From NCBI GenBank assembly GCA_017411885.1, contig JAFQPF010000204.1, positions 1 to 17,229 of the forward strand: a stretch of DNA of 17,229 bases, in the 5' to 3' direction. Numbering within the stretch: the stretch's first letter is position 1; every line of letters begins with the position of its first letter. Positions 5,180 to 14,574 of the stretch are shown piece by piece. Position numbers and translations under genes: made by a program. Below the pieces are notes generated by a model that saw nothing but the letters and a program-made list of their open reading frames with translations, was not told where the DNA came from and did not search any database. Source of the DNA: Clostridia bacterium (GTDB lineage Bacteria > Bacillota_A > Clostridia > Oscillospirales > CAG-272).

Positions 5180-7432
5180 ATGGCAAATTTACTGATAGTT
5201 GAGTCACCCTCCAAGGTTAGTACGATCAAGAGCTATCTTGGCTCGGGATATAAGGTGCTTGCATCCAAGGGACACGTAAGAGACCTTCCCAAGAGTACGC
5301 TTGGAGTTGATATAGATAATGATTTTGAACCCAGATATATAAACATAAGAGGTAAGGGAGATCTTATCAAGGAGCTTAAGAAGGAAGCAAAGAACGCGGG
5401 AAAGGTGTTCCTTGCAACCGACCCGGACCGCGAGGGAGAGGCTATAAGCTGGCACCTTGTAAAGGCGCTTGATATCCCCGCGGAAAAGATAAGACGAGTA
5501 ACCTTTAACGAGCTTACAAAGACGGCGATCAAGGCGGCTATCAAAAATCCGCGCGAGATCGATATGGATACTGTAAACGCACAGCAGGCGCGCAGAATTC
5601 TTGACCGTATCGTGGGCTATAAGCTCAGCCCCTACCTTTGGAAAAGAGTAAAAAGCGGACTTTCCGCAGGACGCGTGCAGTCTGTAGCCACACGTATAAT
5701 AGTTGAGCGAGAGGACGAGATACGCGAATTTGTTCCGCAGGAGTATTGGACTATCGAGGCAAGCCTTAAGGGTGAAGCCGGCGCGGTAGTTGCTAAATTC
5801 TACGGCAAGGGTAGCGAAAAGAGCGAGCTTACGAGCGAAAGTGACGCTATGGCGGTAGTAAACGCTGTCAATGGCGCGCAGTTCAAGGTTGAATCGGTAA
5901 AGAAAGCGGTAAGACAAAAGAATCCCGCACCTCCCTTTACCACGTCGACAATGCAGCAGGAGGCATCCAAGAAGCTCGGCTTCCAGTCACAGAGAATCAT
6001 GAAGGTAGCCCAAGAGCTTTACGAGGGTATCAACGTCGGAAGCGAGTACGGCGGTGTACACGGTCTTATTACCTATATGCGTACAGACTCACTCAGAGTA
6101 TCCGACGAAGCGGCAGAGGCGGCAAAGGAATATATTACCTCTAAATTCGGTGACAAGTATTATCCCGGCACACGCCGTGTATATAAAACAAAGGCTAACG
6201 CACAGGACGCGCACGAGGCTATACGTCCTTCTGATATTTCGCTTGAGCCGGATATGATAAAATCCAAGCTTACAAGCGATCAGTATAAGCTTTATAAGCT
6301 TATCTGGTCAAGATTTATCGCAAGCCAGATGGCGTCGGCGGAGATCGATACCATAAATGCGGATATAACCGCGGCAGGATATACCTTCCATACAAGCGGC
6401 TACAGCATCAAGTTTGCCGGATATAAGAGCCTTTACGAGGATTCGGATGACGATACGGGTGCTGACGGAGATAAGAAGACAAAGCTTCCCAAGCTCACAC
6501 AGGGTGAGGTGCTTGAAGCATCTGCAATACTTCCCGAGCAGCACTTTACAGAGCCGCCCCCGAGATATAACGAAGCGTCTCTTATCAAGTTCCTTGAAGA
6601 AAAGGGAATCGGCAGACCGTCTACCTATACGCCTATCATCACGACAATAATCGCGCGCGGATACGTTAAGCGCGAAAGCAAGTCGTTCGTTCCCACACAG
6701 CTTGGTGAGATCACGACAAGACTTATGGTCGATAAGTTCCCGAATATCGTTGACTACAGATTTACCGCTAATATGGAAGATCAGCTTGACGCTATCGAGG
6801 ACGGTGAGGATACACTCGTTTCTGTGCTCAAGGAGTTTTACGGCGACTTTTCAAAGAGCTTGGATACGGCTCTTGCGGATACCGATTCACAGAGCTATGA
6901 GATGCCTGTTGAAAAGACCGACATCATCTGCGATAAGTGCGGAAGCGTAATGATAGTAAAAGAAGGCAGATTCGGTAAATTTGCCGCTTGCCCCAACTAT
7001 CCCGGATGTAAGAATACCAAGCCTCTTGTTTCAAAGGAAGAGGTCAAGGAAGAAAAGCAGGAAGAAAACGTAACAGGTGAAAAGTGCGAAAAGTGCGGCT
7101 CGAATATGGTTATAAGAAACGGTCGCTTCGGCTCGTTCTATGCCTGCGCAAACTATCCGCACTGTAAGAATACAAGACAGATCACAAAGGATATCGGAGT
7201 TGCCTGCCCCAAGTGCGGCGCTAAGGTAATCCAGAAGCACGGAAGAAACAAGAGCGTGTTCTACAGCTGTGAACGTTATCCCGACTGTGATTTTTCATCC
7301 TGGGATATGCCGGCAGGAGAAAATTGCCCCGATTGCGGCGCGCCGCTTTTTGTAAAGAAGGGTAAGAATATCGCCTGCTGTAAGAGCGAGGGCTGTGGCT
7401 TCAAGAAGGAAATAGACGCTCGCGATGAATGA
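5180..7432 (+). CDS. topA: DNA topoisomerase I (type IA)
   Basis: This enzyme relaxes negative supercoils by cutting one strand through a 5'-phosphotyrosine and passing the other. The 750-residue protein starts with the TOPRIM domain: VESPSK with Glu8, and the metal-binding DPDREGE (81-87). The toroidal type IA core follows, with the active-site Tyr299 in LITYMRTDS and the GIGRPSTY motif (476-483). The C-terminus carries four Cys4-type zinc ribbons: about 584-610, 636-662, 676-703 and 716-739. The first two are near copies of each other (CxxCG, GRFGxFxAC, NYPxC). Zinc ribbons help bind single-stranded DNA. AAAGGAAG upstream of the ATG at 5180 is the ribosome binding site. It stands in the order dprA-topA-trmFO known from Bacillus and Clostridia and overlaps trmFO by 8 bases. 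Confidence 0.98.
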   Translation: MANLLIVESPSKVSTIKSYLGSGYKVLASKGHVRDLPKSTLGVDIDNDFEPRYINIRGKGDLIKELKKEAKNAGKVFLATDPDREGEAISWHLVKALDIPAEKIRRVTFNELTKTAIKAAIKNPREIDMDTVNAQQARRILDRIVGYKLSPYLWKRVKSGLSAGRVQSVATRIIVEREDEIREFVPQEYWTIEASLKGEAGAVVAKFYGKGSEKSELTSESDAMAVVNAVNGAQFKVESVKKAVRQKNPAPPFTTSTMQQEASKKLGFQSQRIMKVAQELYEGINVGSEYGGVHGLITYMRTDSLRVSDEAAEAAKEYITSKFGDKYYPGTRRVYKTKANAQDAHEAIRPSDISLEPDMIKSKLTSDQYKLYKLIWSRFIASQMASAEIDTINADITAAGYTFHTSGYSIKFAGYKSLYEDSDDDTGADGDKKTKLPKLTQGEVLEASAILPEQHFTEPPPRYNEASLIKFLEEKGIGRPSTYTPIITTIIARGYVKRESKSFVPTQLGEITTRLMVDKFPNIVDYRFTANMEDQLDAIEDGEDTLVSVLKEFYGDFSKSLDTALADTDSQSYEMPVEKTDIICDKCGSVMIVKEGRFGKFAACPNYPGCKNTKPLVSKEEVKEEKQEENVTGEKCEKCGSNMVIRNGRFGSFYACANYPHCKNTRQITKDIGVACPKCGAKVIQKHGRNKSVFYSCERYPDCDFSSWDMPAGENCPDCGAPLFVKKGKNIACCKSEGCGFKKEIDARDE

Positions 7433-8768
7433 GATAAATGTAATAGGCGCAGGACTTGCAGGCTCTGAGGCGGCATGGCAGGCGGCGTGCCGCGGCGTTA
7501 AGGTAAGGCTTTTCGAAATGAAGCCGAAAAAGCTTACGCCGGCACATCATTATAATGGCTTTGCCGAGCTTGTATGCTCAAATTCTCTGCGCTCAAATCA
7601 GGTTTTTAATGCGGTGGGGCTTCTCAAGGAGGAGCTTCGCCGCCTTGGTTCAATTATAATGGAAGCGGCGTATGCTTGTGAGGTGCCGGCAGGCGGTGCG
7701 CTTGCGGTCGACAGATACGCCTTTTCCGATTATATAACCGAAAAATTAAGATCGCACGAAAATATTACTGTAATTGAGGATGAGGTTACAGAATTGCCCG
7801 ACGGTATCACCGTCGTGGCAACAGGTCCGCTTACCTCGGACAAGCTTTCCGAAAGCATATCAAGGCTTATCGGACGCGATTACTTACACTTTTTTGATGC
7901 CGCCGCGCCTATCGTAGATGCTTCCACGATAGATATGGGCAAGGCATTTGTCGCCTCGCGTTATGACAGAGGAGAGGCGGCTTATATCAACTGTCCCTTT
8001 ACAAAAGAGGAGTATGAGGCGTTTTATAACGCGCTCGTGTCGGCAGAAGAAGCTGAGATAAAGGAGTTTGATAAAGAGTCGCAGGAAAAGCTTACCGTGT
8101 TTGAGGGCTGTATGCCGGTCGAGGTAATGGCAAAGCGCGGCTTTGAAACGCTTTTGTTCGGACCGCTCAAGCCGGTGGGACTTGTTGATCCGAAAACCGG
8201 GCGCGAGCCATATGCCGTGGTACAGCTTCGTGCCGAAAATCTTTCAAAAACGATGTATAACCTCGTCGGATTCCAGACTCATCTGAAATTCGGTGAGCAA
8301 AAGAGAGTTTTTTCAATGATACCCGGACTTGAAAACGCAGAGTTTCTGCGCTATGGAGTAATGCACAGAAATACGTTTATAAATTCGCCGGGACTTCTTG
8401 CGCCCGATTATTCGATGGTGTCAAATGACAAGCTTTTCTTTGCCGGTCAGATGACAGGCGTAGAGGGCTACGTGGAATCCTGTGCATCGGGCTTTGTCGC
8501 AGGGCTTAACGCCGCGCACCGCGCGCTCGGAAAGCCTTCGTTTATCTTTGATACTTCAAGTATAATTGGCTCAATGGCGGCGTATATAAGCGATCCGACT
8601 GTTGTGAAGTTCCAGCCGATGAACGCTAATTTCGGGCTTATAAAGCCGTTTGATACAAAGATTCGCGGCGGCAAGAAGGGCAGAGCCGATGCCGCGGCTG
8701 CAAGATCACTTGAGTATATTGATTCGCTTGAGCTTGGTGGGGAGCCCCCGCGGGCGAGTCGCGCGTGA
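7425..8768 (+). CDS. trmFO: tRNA (uracil-54-C5) methyltransferase TrmFO, folate-dependent
   Basis: TrmFO makes m5U54 (ribothymidine) in the T-loop of tRNAs using methylenetetrahydrofolate and FAD. The 447-residue protein has the FAD dinucleotide-binding motif [14 protein letters not shown] (5-18) and the family-typical [14 protein letters not shown] (44-57), [12 protein letters not shown] and [11 protein letters not shown]. Towards the C-terminus are [29 protein letters not shown] and [19 protein letters not shown], the latter being the GidA-like FAD-contacting stretch. The ATG at 7425 lies inside the end of topA (ATGAATGA), implying translational coupling. The last ten or so codons ([10 protein letters not shown]) and the TGA come from the GC-rich start of a repeat element rather than from a normal TrmFO end, so the native C-terminus was probably replaced by a repeat insertion. 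The catalytic body is complete and the enzyme is likely active. Confidence 0.95.
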   Translation: MNEINVIGAGLAGSEAAWQAACRGVKVRLFEMKPKKLTPAHHYNGFAELVCSNSLRSNQVFNAVGLLKEELRRLGSIIMEAAYACEVPAGGALAVDRYAFSDYITEKLRSHENITVIEDEVTELPDGITVVATGPLTSDKLSESISRLIGRDYLHFFDAAAPIVDASTIDMGKAFVASRYDRGEAAYINCPFTKEEYEAFYNALVSAEEAEIKEFDKESQEKLTVFEGCMPVEVMAKRGFETLLFGPLKPVGLVDPKTGREPYAVVQLRAENLSKTMYNLVGFQTHLKFGEQKRVFSMIPGLENAEFLRYGVMHRNTFINSPGLLAPDYSMVSNDKLFFAGQMTGVEGYVESCASGFVAGLNAAHRALGKPSFIFDTSSIIGSMAAYISDPTVVKFQPMNANFGLIKPFDTKIRGGKKGRADAAAARSLEYIDSLELGGEPPRASRA

Positions 8769-8861
8769 GGTATATGCAAACTCCACATCCTTAGCCCATA
8801 CCCTGATATCAGCGAAAAAATTGCCGCGAACAAACGCATCCGACCCTTGCGGTCGGTGCTG
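8761..8861. repeat. Direct repeat copy A (about 101 bases)
   Basis: Runs from GCGCGTGAGG to the GGTCGGTGCTG end and matches copy B with about eight differences, including one A-run length change. It contains a stem-loop, CCGACC (8840-8845) with GGTCGG (8851-8856), extended by GCA/TGC across a bulge. The GC-rich bases just before it (8740-8760) resemble those before copy B, so the true unit may be about 120 bases and begin inside trmFO. The trmFO stop codon (8766-8768) lies in this copy. Confidence 0.85.
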
Positions 8862-8884
8862 CCCGGAGCCCGGGCAGGCATTAC

Positions 8885-8984
8885 GCGCGTGGAGTTTATG
8901 CAAACTTCACATCCTTAGCCCATACCCCGATATCAGCGAAAAATTGCCGCGAACAAACGCATCCGACCCTTGTGGTCGGCGCTG
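8885..8984. repeat. Direct repeat copy B (about 100 bases)
   Basis: Same orientation as copy A, separated from it by 23 bases (8862-8884). The CCGACC/GGTCGG stem is kept while its loop changes from CTTGC to CTTGT. The bases flanking the stem (GGTCGGTGCTG in A, GGTCGGCGCTG here) differ. Two diverged tandem copies suggest an old duplication or two independent insertions of a dispersed element. Confidence 0.85.
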
Positions 8985-9060
8985 AGCGAACAAGCACGGA
9001 CCCAAATCACCACCGACGATCGTATCCGCCGTAAGGCGGTGCTTATTTGCAAGTTTCGCT
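8985..9060. repeat. Imperfect inverted-repeat module
   Basis: AGCGAA (8985-8990) can pair with TTCGCT (9055-9060) and AAGCAC (8992-8997) with GTGCTT (9039-9044), enclosing a CCGCC-GTAA-GGCGG hairpin (9026-9039; one base is shared with the outer helix). Such nested pairing starting exactly where repeat copy B ends looks like one folded module. Whether it acts as RNA or DNA is unknown. Confidence 0.45.
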
Positions 9061-9075
9061 ATAAGGGAAGGGATA

Positions 9076-9106
9076 CCTAAGGGAAACCGAAAAGGTTTCC
9101 CTTAGG
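9076..9106. repeat. Perfect 13-bp inverted repeat
   Basis: CCTAAGGGAAACC (9076-9088) is the exact reverse complement of 9094-9106, with the loop GAAAA. No T-run follows, so it is not a standard intrinsic terminator. It abuts the 8-base palindrome GGCGCGCC (9105-9112). Confidence 0.85.
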
Positions 9107-9116
9107 CGCGCCTTTG

Positions 9117-9144
9117 GTTACTTTCATCGTGTGATGAAAGTAAC
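9117..9144. repeat. Perfect 12-bp inverted repeat
   Basis: GTTACTTTCATC (9117-9128) is the exact reverse complement of 9133-9144, with a GTGT loop. It is followed by CCCC (9147-9150) pairing with GGGG (9156-9159). It lies 11 bases after the previous palindrome, and together they read like a compound palindromic intergenic element. Confidence 0.85.
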
Positions 9145-9199
9145 TCCCCCCGGAAGGGGCAACAAACAATCACACCAAATAAAACCAAGGAGAAAAGCT

Positions 9200-9910
9200 A
9201 TGGAAGAATATACCCCCAATATTGCCGCACTTGAGAAAACCATAGGCTATTCATTCAAAAATAAATACTATATCCTCACAGCTCTCACCCATTCCTCATT
9301 CGCTAATGAAATGAAGAATAAGAAGATCGAGGTCGATTATAACGAACGCCTTGAATTTCTTGGCGATTCGGTGCTTTCCATAATCGTAAGTGAGCATATC
9401 TTTTCGGATAATCAGAAATTCCCCGAGGGTGAGCTTACCCGTATCCGAGCAACGGTCGTATGCGAAAAAACGCTCGCAAAGCTTGCGCGCGGTATAAAGC
9501 TCGGCGAATATCTCAGACTCGGCAGAGGAGAAGCACTTGGCGGCGGCAGAGACCGCGCGTCTATCCTCGCAGATGCCTTTGAAGCACTCCTTGCCGCTAT
9601 ATATCTTGATTCGGGTAACGATAAAGAGCGTACCGCAGAGGTGCTTATGCCGCTTATCGGCCCCGAAATACAGGGCTACGTTTCCTCTGGAATGATGATA
9701 GATTATAAAACCGAGGTTCAGCAGATAATTCAGCAGGCTGACGGAGAAAGACTTGAATACGTGCTTGTCGGCACGCACGGTCCCGATCACGAAAAGGTAT
9801 TTGACGTTGAGGCAAGACTCAACAGTAATCTCATCGGTAAGGGCAGCGGACACAGTAAGCGTGCGGCAGAGCAGAATGCCGCGAAGCAAGCGCTTGAGTA
9901 TTTCAAATAA
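9200..9910 (+). CDS. rnc: Ribonuclease III
   Basis: RNase III cuts double-stranded RNA during rRNA precursor processing and mRNA turnover. The 236-residue protein has the catalytic domain (about 8-155) with the signature NERLEFLGDSVLS (48-60; Glu52 and Asp56) and the second acidic motif DAFEALLAAIYLD (125-137; Asp125 and Glu128). A double-stranded RNA-binding domain follows (168-235: DYKTEVQQIIQQ, then GKGSGHSKRAAEQNAAKQAL). I chose the ATG at 9200 because AAGGAG (9188-9193) precedes it and the protein then begins at the family's usual point. The frame stays open upstream to 9131, but that part lies in the palindrome cluster. The stop overlaps the next start by one base (TAATG). The neighbourhood rnc ... 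smc-ftsY is standard in Firmicutes. Confidence 0.97.
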   Translation: MEEYTPNIAALEKTIGYSFKNKYYILTALTHSSFANEMKNKKIEVDYNERLEFLGDSVLSIIVSEHIFSDNQKFPEGELTRIRATVVCEKTLAKLARGIKLGEYLRLGRGEALGGGRDRASILADAFEALLAAIYLDSGNDKERTAEVLMPLIGPEIQGYVSSGMMIDYKTEVQQIIQQADGERLEYVLVGTHGPDHEKVFDVEARLNSNLIGKGSGHSKRAAEQNAAKQALEYFK

Positions 9911-10938
9911 TGCGACACATAAATATACCGATATTCATACCGCATCTCGGATGCCCCAACGATTGCGTTTTCTGTAACCAGAAGACCATATCCGGACATT
10001 GCGATTACGACAAAAGCGGTGTCAGAGAGCAGATAGAGCAGGCACTTGAAACGGCTGATAAGGATGCAGTTGTGCAGATAGCCTTTTTCGGCGGAAGCTT
10101 CACGGGGATAGAGCGCGGGGAGATGATATATCTTCTTTCGCTTGCAAAAGAGTATATAGATGCAGGCAGAGTCGAGTCTGTAAGACTTTCGACAAGACCC
10201 GATTACATAGACGAAGAAATACTTGATATCCTTGAAAAATACGGCGTTAAAACTGTTGAGCTTGGCATTCAGAGCATATCCGATAAGGTGCTTCTTGCAT
10301 CAAACAGAGGACATACGGCAGAAGCTTCGCTTCGCGCTATGAAAATGATAAGTGAGCGCGGCTTTGAGCTTGTCGGACAGATGATGATAGGGCTCCCGGA
10401 GTCGGATATAGATGACGAGCTTGAAACGGCGCGCGCAATATGCGACTGTGGCGCAAAAGCCGCGAGAATATACCCTACGGTTGTTTTTTATGATACAAGG
10501 CTTTGCGAAATGGCGCAAATGGGAGAGTATTCACCGCTTACACTTGACGATGCTATCGAAAGAAGCTTTCGTGTAAAGAGTGTTTTTGTTGAAAACGGTG
10601 TCGAATGTATAAGAGTAGGGCTTCAGTCGGGCGAAAATTTAAGCGATGAGTCAAAGGTTTATGCCGGCGATTATCACGATGCCATAGGCGAGCTTGTAGA
10701 CTGCGAAATATATTACTCAAAAATTACTGAGCAGATAGAAAAAAACTCTCTTAAGGAGAGGATTAACGGCAAAAATATAGTTGTTTATGCGCCATATGGC
10801 GAGGTGTCCAAGGTCATCGGACACAAAAAGAAAAACAAGCGCAGACTGCAAGATGAATATTATGTAAAAAATATAAAAGTTATTGAAAAAAAGAATATTT
10901 TGAGGTATAATATATATATTGACCTTGAAAACGAATAA
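9910..10938 (+). CDS. Radical SAM protein, Elp3-like, of the rnc-smc interval
   Basis: A 342-residue radical SAM enzyme with Cys15, Cys19 and Cys22 in GCPNDCVFCNQ (CX3CX2C) to bind a 4Fe-4S cluster. Other conserved parts are FFGGSFTGI (59-67), the STRPDYID segment, VELGIQS and QMMIGLPESD, giving an Elp3-like radical SAM barrel. No C-terminal GNAT acetyltransferase domain of true Elp3 is recognisable; instead there is a short tail ending in a Lys-rich stretch (GHKKKNKRRL) and a beta-rich end. The substrate is unknown; RNA modification is a reasonable guess given the family and the basic tail, but is inference. A gene of this type between rnc and smc is, as I recall, common in Clostridia. Its ATG overlaps the rnc stop, so translation is probably coupled. 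Confidence 0.85.
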   Translation: MRHINIPIFIPHLGCPNDCVFCNQKTISGHCDYDKSGVREQIEQALETADKDAVVQIAFFGGSFTGIERGEMIYLLSLAKEYIDAGRVESVRLSTRPDYIDEEILDILEKYGVKTVELGIQSISDKVLLASNRGHTAEASLRAMKMISERGFELVGQMMIGLPESDIDDELETARAICDCGAKAARIYPTVVFYDTRLCEMAQMGEYSPLTLDDAIERSFRVKSVFVENGVECIRVGLQSGENLSDESKVYAGDYHDAIGELVDCEIYYSKITEQIEKNSLKERINGKNIVVYAPYGEVSKVIGHKKKNKRRLQDEYYVKNIKVIEKKNILRYNIYIDLENE

Positions 10939-10971
10939 ACTACTTGAAAATATTAGAAGGGAGGGGTAAGT

Positions 10972-13900
10972 ATGCTGCTTAAATCACTTGAGCTTAACGG
11001 ATTCAAATCGTTTCCGGACAAGACGGTGTTGACCTTTGAAAAGGGCTCGACCGTTGTTGTAGGTCCTAACGGAAGCGGAAAATCGAATATATCGGACGCT
11101 ATGCGTTGGGTGCTTGGCGAAATATCCTCCCGTAATATACGCGGAACCAAAATGGAGGACGTTATCTTCGGCGGTACAGACCAGCGCCGTCAGATGAGCT
11201 ATGCCGAGGTTTCGGTTACCTTTGACAACACAGACGGCGACAGCTCGGTCGATCTTCCGTACGATGAGGTTACCGTAACGCGTAAGTATTTCCGTTCCGG
11301 TGACAGTGAGTACTACATAAACCGCAAGCCTGTAAGACTTAAGGATATTCACGAGCTGTTTATGAATACCGGTGTCGGAAGAACAGGCTACTCCATTATC
11401 GGTCAGGGAAGAATTTCCGAGATCATCTCGCTTAAAAGCGAGGAAAGACGCGGTATATTCGAGGAAGCGGCAGGTATTGCCAAATATAAGTACAAGAAAA
11501 ACGAGGCAGAAAAGAAGCTTAACGGCGTAAGCGAAAACCTTACCCGTGTAAATGACCTCTTAAGCGAGCTTTCTTCCCGCGTAGGTCCTCTTGAAAGAGA
11601 AGCCGAAAAGGCGAGAAAGTATCTTGAATATTACGAAATAAAAAAGCGTGCCGATATATCTCTCTGGGTTTACGATATAGATAAGCTCAACAGCGAGATC
11701 GAAAAGGCGCAGGAAAACTATATCATCACGCGTAACGAGCTTGAAGCGCTTGAGGAAACGATAGCCTCGCTTGAAGCGCAGGATGAGCGTGCCTCCAATC
11801 AGGCACAGGATAACAGACTCGAATACGAAAAAATAAACGGTGAGATAAGCGCGGCCACCAAGCGTATGTACGATCTTGACCGCTTGTCAAAGATATCCGA
11901 AAAGGATATACTTCACAGGCAGGATCTTAAAGTGCGCTACGAAGCCGAGATCGAAAGACAAAAGGCGCGTCTTGAGCTTGCAAACGAGGCAATAAAGCAG
12001 GCAAACGCTTTGCGCGATGAGCTTGAAGTGAAGCTTGAGAATACGAATGCCGAGCTTTCAAAAAAGAGAGAAGACGCGGAGAATACCTCTGCGAATATGG
12101 AAAAGCTTTCGTCTCAGATCGATCTGCTTCTTGAAAAGATCCGTGAAAACGAGCAGTCGGTTCAGGATAAAAAGCTCAGACTTTCCGCGCTTGAAAGTGC
12201 GCGTCAGAGTCAGAGTGAGCAGAAAAGCTCGCTTGACGAATCGGTGTCCGAGTACAGCGAATCGCTTGCGCTTATCGAAGCACGAATAAAGCAGGCGGAT
12301 ACAAAGATCGCTTCCTACAACGAAAAGGCGGGCGAAATATCACGCGAGCTTGAAAAGACAGACGCAGAGCTTGCAAAATATGATGAAAGCCTTGAAGAGC
12401 TTAATTCCGAGAGCAACGATATATATATCGAATTATCCTCCAAGGAGCACAGAGTTACTACGCTTAAGCGCATGGAGGAGCTTCTTGAGGGATACTCCCA
12501 CAGCGTGCGCTTTGTAATGAGCGAATATGAAAAGGGCGATATTGAAAACGCAGGCACCGTATACGGACCTCTTTCAAAGCTTATAAGCGTTGAGGAAAAA
12601 TACAGTCTTGCTATCGAGACCGCGCTCGGCGCAAATCTTCAGAATATCGTAGTTGATAACGAAAGCACCGCAAAGGCGGCAATAAGACATCTTAAAAACA
12701 AAAACGCAGGACGTGCTACTTTCTATCCGATAAGCTCAATGAAGGAGCGTACGTCTCCTGTCAGCGAAAAGGATGCAAAGAACTACCGCGGATTTTTAGC
12801 TCTTGCCGAAAATGTGCCGGGCTATGATTCCAAGTTTGCTCCGGTAATAAAGAGCCTTTTGGGCGCGACGATGCTGTTTGACAATATCGATAACGCAACA
12901 ACCTTTGCAAAGGCTACAGGATATAAGGTAAGAGTGGTTACGCTTGACGGTCAGATCATCAACGCGGGCGGCTCGTTTACGGGCGGTTCCGCAAAGAGAG
13001 AAAGCGGAATACTCACGCGTACCAGCGAAACCGGCAGACTTGAAAATGAGATCGAAGCACTCAAGAAGCGTCAGAGCGAGATAAAGGCAAAGATCGCACA
13101 GATAACCGCGTCGGCAGAAAAGCTTAAGAATGAAACCGCATCGCAGAGAAATAATCTCGCGATAATCGAATCGCTCAGAAACGCCGAAAACACTCAGCTT
13201 GAGGTCTTGAAGAGCCAGGCTGAAAGCGATAAGCGTATGCTTGACGAGCTTAGGGGCGATATCACAAGGCTTGGCGAGGACGACAGCAGGAACGTAAGCG
13301 AATACGATACGCTCAAGCGCGAATGCGAGGCTTTGCTTGCAGAAAACAGTCAGATCGCCGAAAAGCGCTTTGAGCTTGACGGTACAAGATACGAGCTTGA
13401 AGTCGAAAACGAAAAGAGGGCGCAGGATATTGCCGCGCTTAATATCGTTGTTGCCGAGATCAGCCGCGATATTGAGAACGCCAAGATCAAGCTTGATGAA
13501 AAGCGTGCTGATGCAAGCGAGATCGATGAGTCGATAAAGACTGCGTTTGCCGAAATAGAGTCGCTTGAGGGAAATAACGAAAGCGATGCTGACAGCATTG
13601 AATCGGGCAAGAAGGAAATTCTTGAGATCGAAGAGCAGATAAAGCTTCTTGAAGAAAAGCTTGCCAAAAACGTCGAGGACGGACAGGCTATCGAAAGAAG
13701 ACGTAACGATCTGCGCGTAAAGATCCGCGACAATAACGACCGTAAGGAAAACGTTGTAAGATCGAATACGAATCTTGAAAACAGATGCAAGAATCTCAAC
13801 AGCGAGCTTGATAAGATGACGGCAAGACTGTGGGATGAGTATGAGCTTACATACAGCTCAGCGCTTGAATGCGGATACGAAAGAGTAACCGCAGATACAA

Positions 13901-14574
13901 GATCAGACGTTGCCGCACAGCAGATCGAATACAGAAACAAGCTTCGTGCGCTGGGTAACGTAAACGTAAATGCGGTTGAGGAATATGCAGACGTAAAGCA
14001 GAGATATGACTTTATGTCGGTGCAGGTTGCCGACCTTGAAAAGAGTAAGCAGGAGCTTCTTGAGATCATAACCAAGCTTGAGGGTGAGATGTGCGAAACC
14101 TTTGTAAAGGCATTTGAAAACATCAATCAGAACTTCAAGGTGGTATTCAAGGAGCTTTTCGGAGGCGGAGAAGCAGAGCTTTCTCTTAACGATCCCGATA
14201 ACGTGCTTACAAGCGGAATCGAGATAAGAGTTGCGCCTCCCGGAAAGATCATCAAGAGCCTTATGCTTCTTTCGGGCGGTGAGCAGTCCTTCGTGGCGAT
14301 TGCACTCATTTTTGCGATACTCAGGGTGAATCCCACTCCCTTCTGTATTTTCGACGAGATCGAGGCGGCGCTTGACGAAGCGAACGTATTCAGATTCGCT
14401 GACTACATAAAGAGATATTCTGATAAGAACCAGTTTATCGTTATCACCCACAGACGTCCCACGATGGAGATCGCGGACAAGCTTTACGGTGTAACGATGT
14501 ACGAAAAGGGTATCTCCAAGATATTGACACTTGAGCTTGGAGAAATAGAAGAAAAGGTTGGAATTAAATCGTAA
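10972..14574 (+). CDS. smc: Chromosome segregation ATPase SMC
   Basis: SMC dimers with ScpA and ScpB form the bacterial condensin that loads near the origin and aligns the chromosome arms. The 1200-residue protein is full length for the family. It has an N-terminal ATPase half with Walker A GPNGSGKSN (31-39), followed by TGVGRTGYSIIGQGRI. A long coiled coil (about 165-500) leads to the hinge (about 506-675, with Gly-rich NAGGSFTGGS) and a returning coiled coil (about 680-1000). The C-terminal half has the ABC signature LLSGGEQSF (S1101) and Walker B FCIFDEIEAALDE (D1128, E1129). GGGAGGGG a few bases before the ATG at 10972 is the ribosome binding site. The TAA overlaps the ftsY ATG (TAATG). 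Nothing is truncated. Confidence 0.98.
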   Translation: MLLKSLELNGFKSFPDKTVLTFEKGSTVVVGPNGSGKSNISDAMRWVLGEISSRNIRGTKMEDVIFGGTDQRRQMSYAEVSVTFDNTDGDSSVDLPYDEVTVTRKYFRSGDSEYYINRKPVRLKDIHELFMNTGVGRTGYSIIGQGRISEIISLKSEERRGIFEEAAGIAKYKYKKNEAEKKLNGVSENLTRVNDLLSELSSRVGPLEREAEKARKYLEYYEIKKRADISLWVYDIDKLNSEIEKAQENYIITRNELEALEETIASLEAQDERASNQAQDNRLEYEKINGEISAATKRMYDLDRLSKISEKDILHRQDLKVRYEAEIERQKARLELANEAIKQANALRDELEVKLENTNAELSKKREDAENTSANMEKLSSQIDLLLEKIRENEQSVQDKKLRLSALESARQSQSEQKSSLDESVSEYSESLALIEARIKQADTKIASYNEKAGEISRELEKTDAELAKYDESLEELNSESNDIYIELSSKEHRVTTLKRMEELLEGYSHSVRFVMSEYEKGDIENAGTVYGPLSKLISVEEKYSLAIETALGANLQNIVVDNESTAKAAIRHLKNKNAGRATFYPISSMKERTSPVSEKDAKNYRGFLALAENVPGYDSKFAPVIKSLLGATMLFDNIDNATTFAKATGYKVRVVTLDGQIINAGGSFTGGSAKRESGILTRTSETGRLENEIEALKKRQSEIKAKIAQITASAEKLKNETASQRNNLAIIESLRNAENTQLEVLKSQAESDKRMLDELRGDITRLGEDDSRNVSEYDTLKRECEALLAENSQIAEKRFELDGTRYELEVENEKRAQDIAALNIVVAEISRDIENAKIKLDEKRADASEIDESIKTAFAEIESLEGNNESDADSIESGKKEILEIEEQIKLLEEKLAKNVEDGQAIERRRNDLRVKIRDNNDRKENVVRSNTNLENRCKNLNSELDKMTARLWDEYELTYSSALECGYERVTADTRSDVAAQQIEYRNKLRALGNVNVNAVEEYADVKQRYDFMSVQVADLEKSKQELLEIITKLEGEMCETFVKAFENINQNFKVVFKELFGGGEAELSLNDPDNVLTSGIEIRVAPPGKIIKSLMLLSGGEQSFVAIALIFAILRVNPTPFCIFDEIEAALDEANVFRFADYIKRYSDKNQFIVITHRRPTMEIADKLYGVTMYEKGISKILTLELGEIEEKVGIKS

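Larger units (their letters stand above)
8769..9199. other. Gene-free stretch of repeats and palindromes between trmFO and rnc
   Basis: The only gap above 300 bases without a coding gene. In order it holds most of repeat copy A and its stem-loop, a GCCCGG/CCGGGC hairpin (8861-8875), repeat copy B, an imperfect fold at 8985-9060, a 13-bp palindrome (9076-9106), a GGCGCGCC palindrome (9105-9112), a 12-bp palindrome (9117-9144) and a CCCC/GGGG hairpin (9147-9159). The ribosome binding site of rnc (AAGGAG, 9188-9193) ends it. No strong promoter and no hairpin with a T-run is visible, so the region may be transcribed through. Open frames crossing it are translations of the repeats. Confidence 0.8.

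Noticed and set aside
5204..5917. Minus-strand frame of 237 codons opposite topA
   Set aside because: Antisense to the conserved TOPRIM and core regions of topA, without a ribosome binding site or recognisable family.
8468..8903. Two minus-strand open frames over the trmFO end and repeat copy A
   Set aside because: They are antisense to a clear TrmFO and otherwise translate the repeat; such frames are commonly misannotated as hypothetical proteins.
8761..8984. Possible CRISPR-like array
   Set aside because: Only two repeats of about 100 bases with a 23-base spacer, the wrong proportions, and no cas genes.
8650..8985. Plus-strand open frame of 111 codons across the end of trmFO and both repeats
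   Set aside because: It repeats the same peptide twice because it crosses copies A and B, and has no ribosome binding site or family resemblance.
9045..9085. A promoter for rnc (TTGCAA near 9047 with an A/T-rich -10)
   Set aside because: Neither hexamer is close enough to consensus with acceptable spacing, and the bases are accounted for by inverted repeats.
9131..9199. Upstream start of rnc at 9131
   Set aside because: The added 23 residues are encoded by palindromes and by the true ribosome binding site; ATG 9200 has AAGGAG at the right distance.
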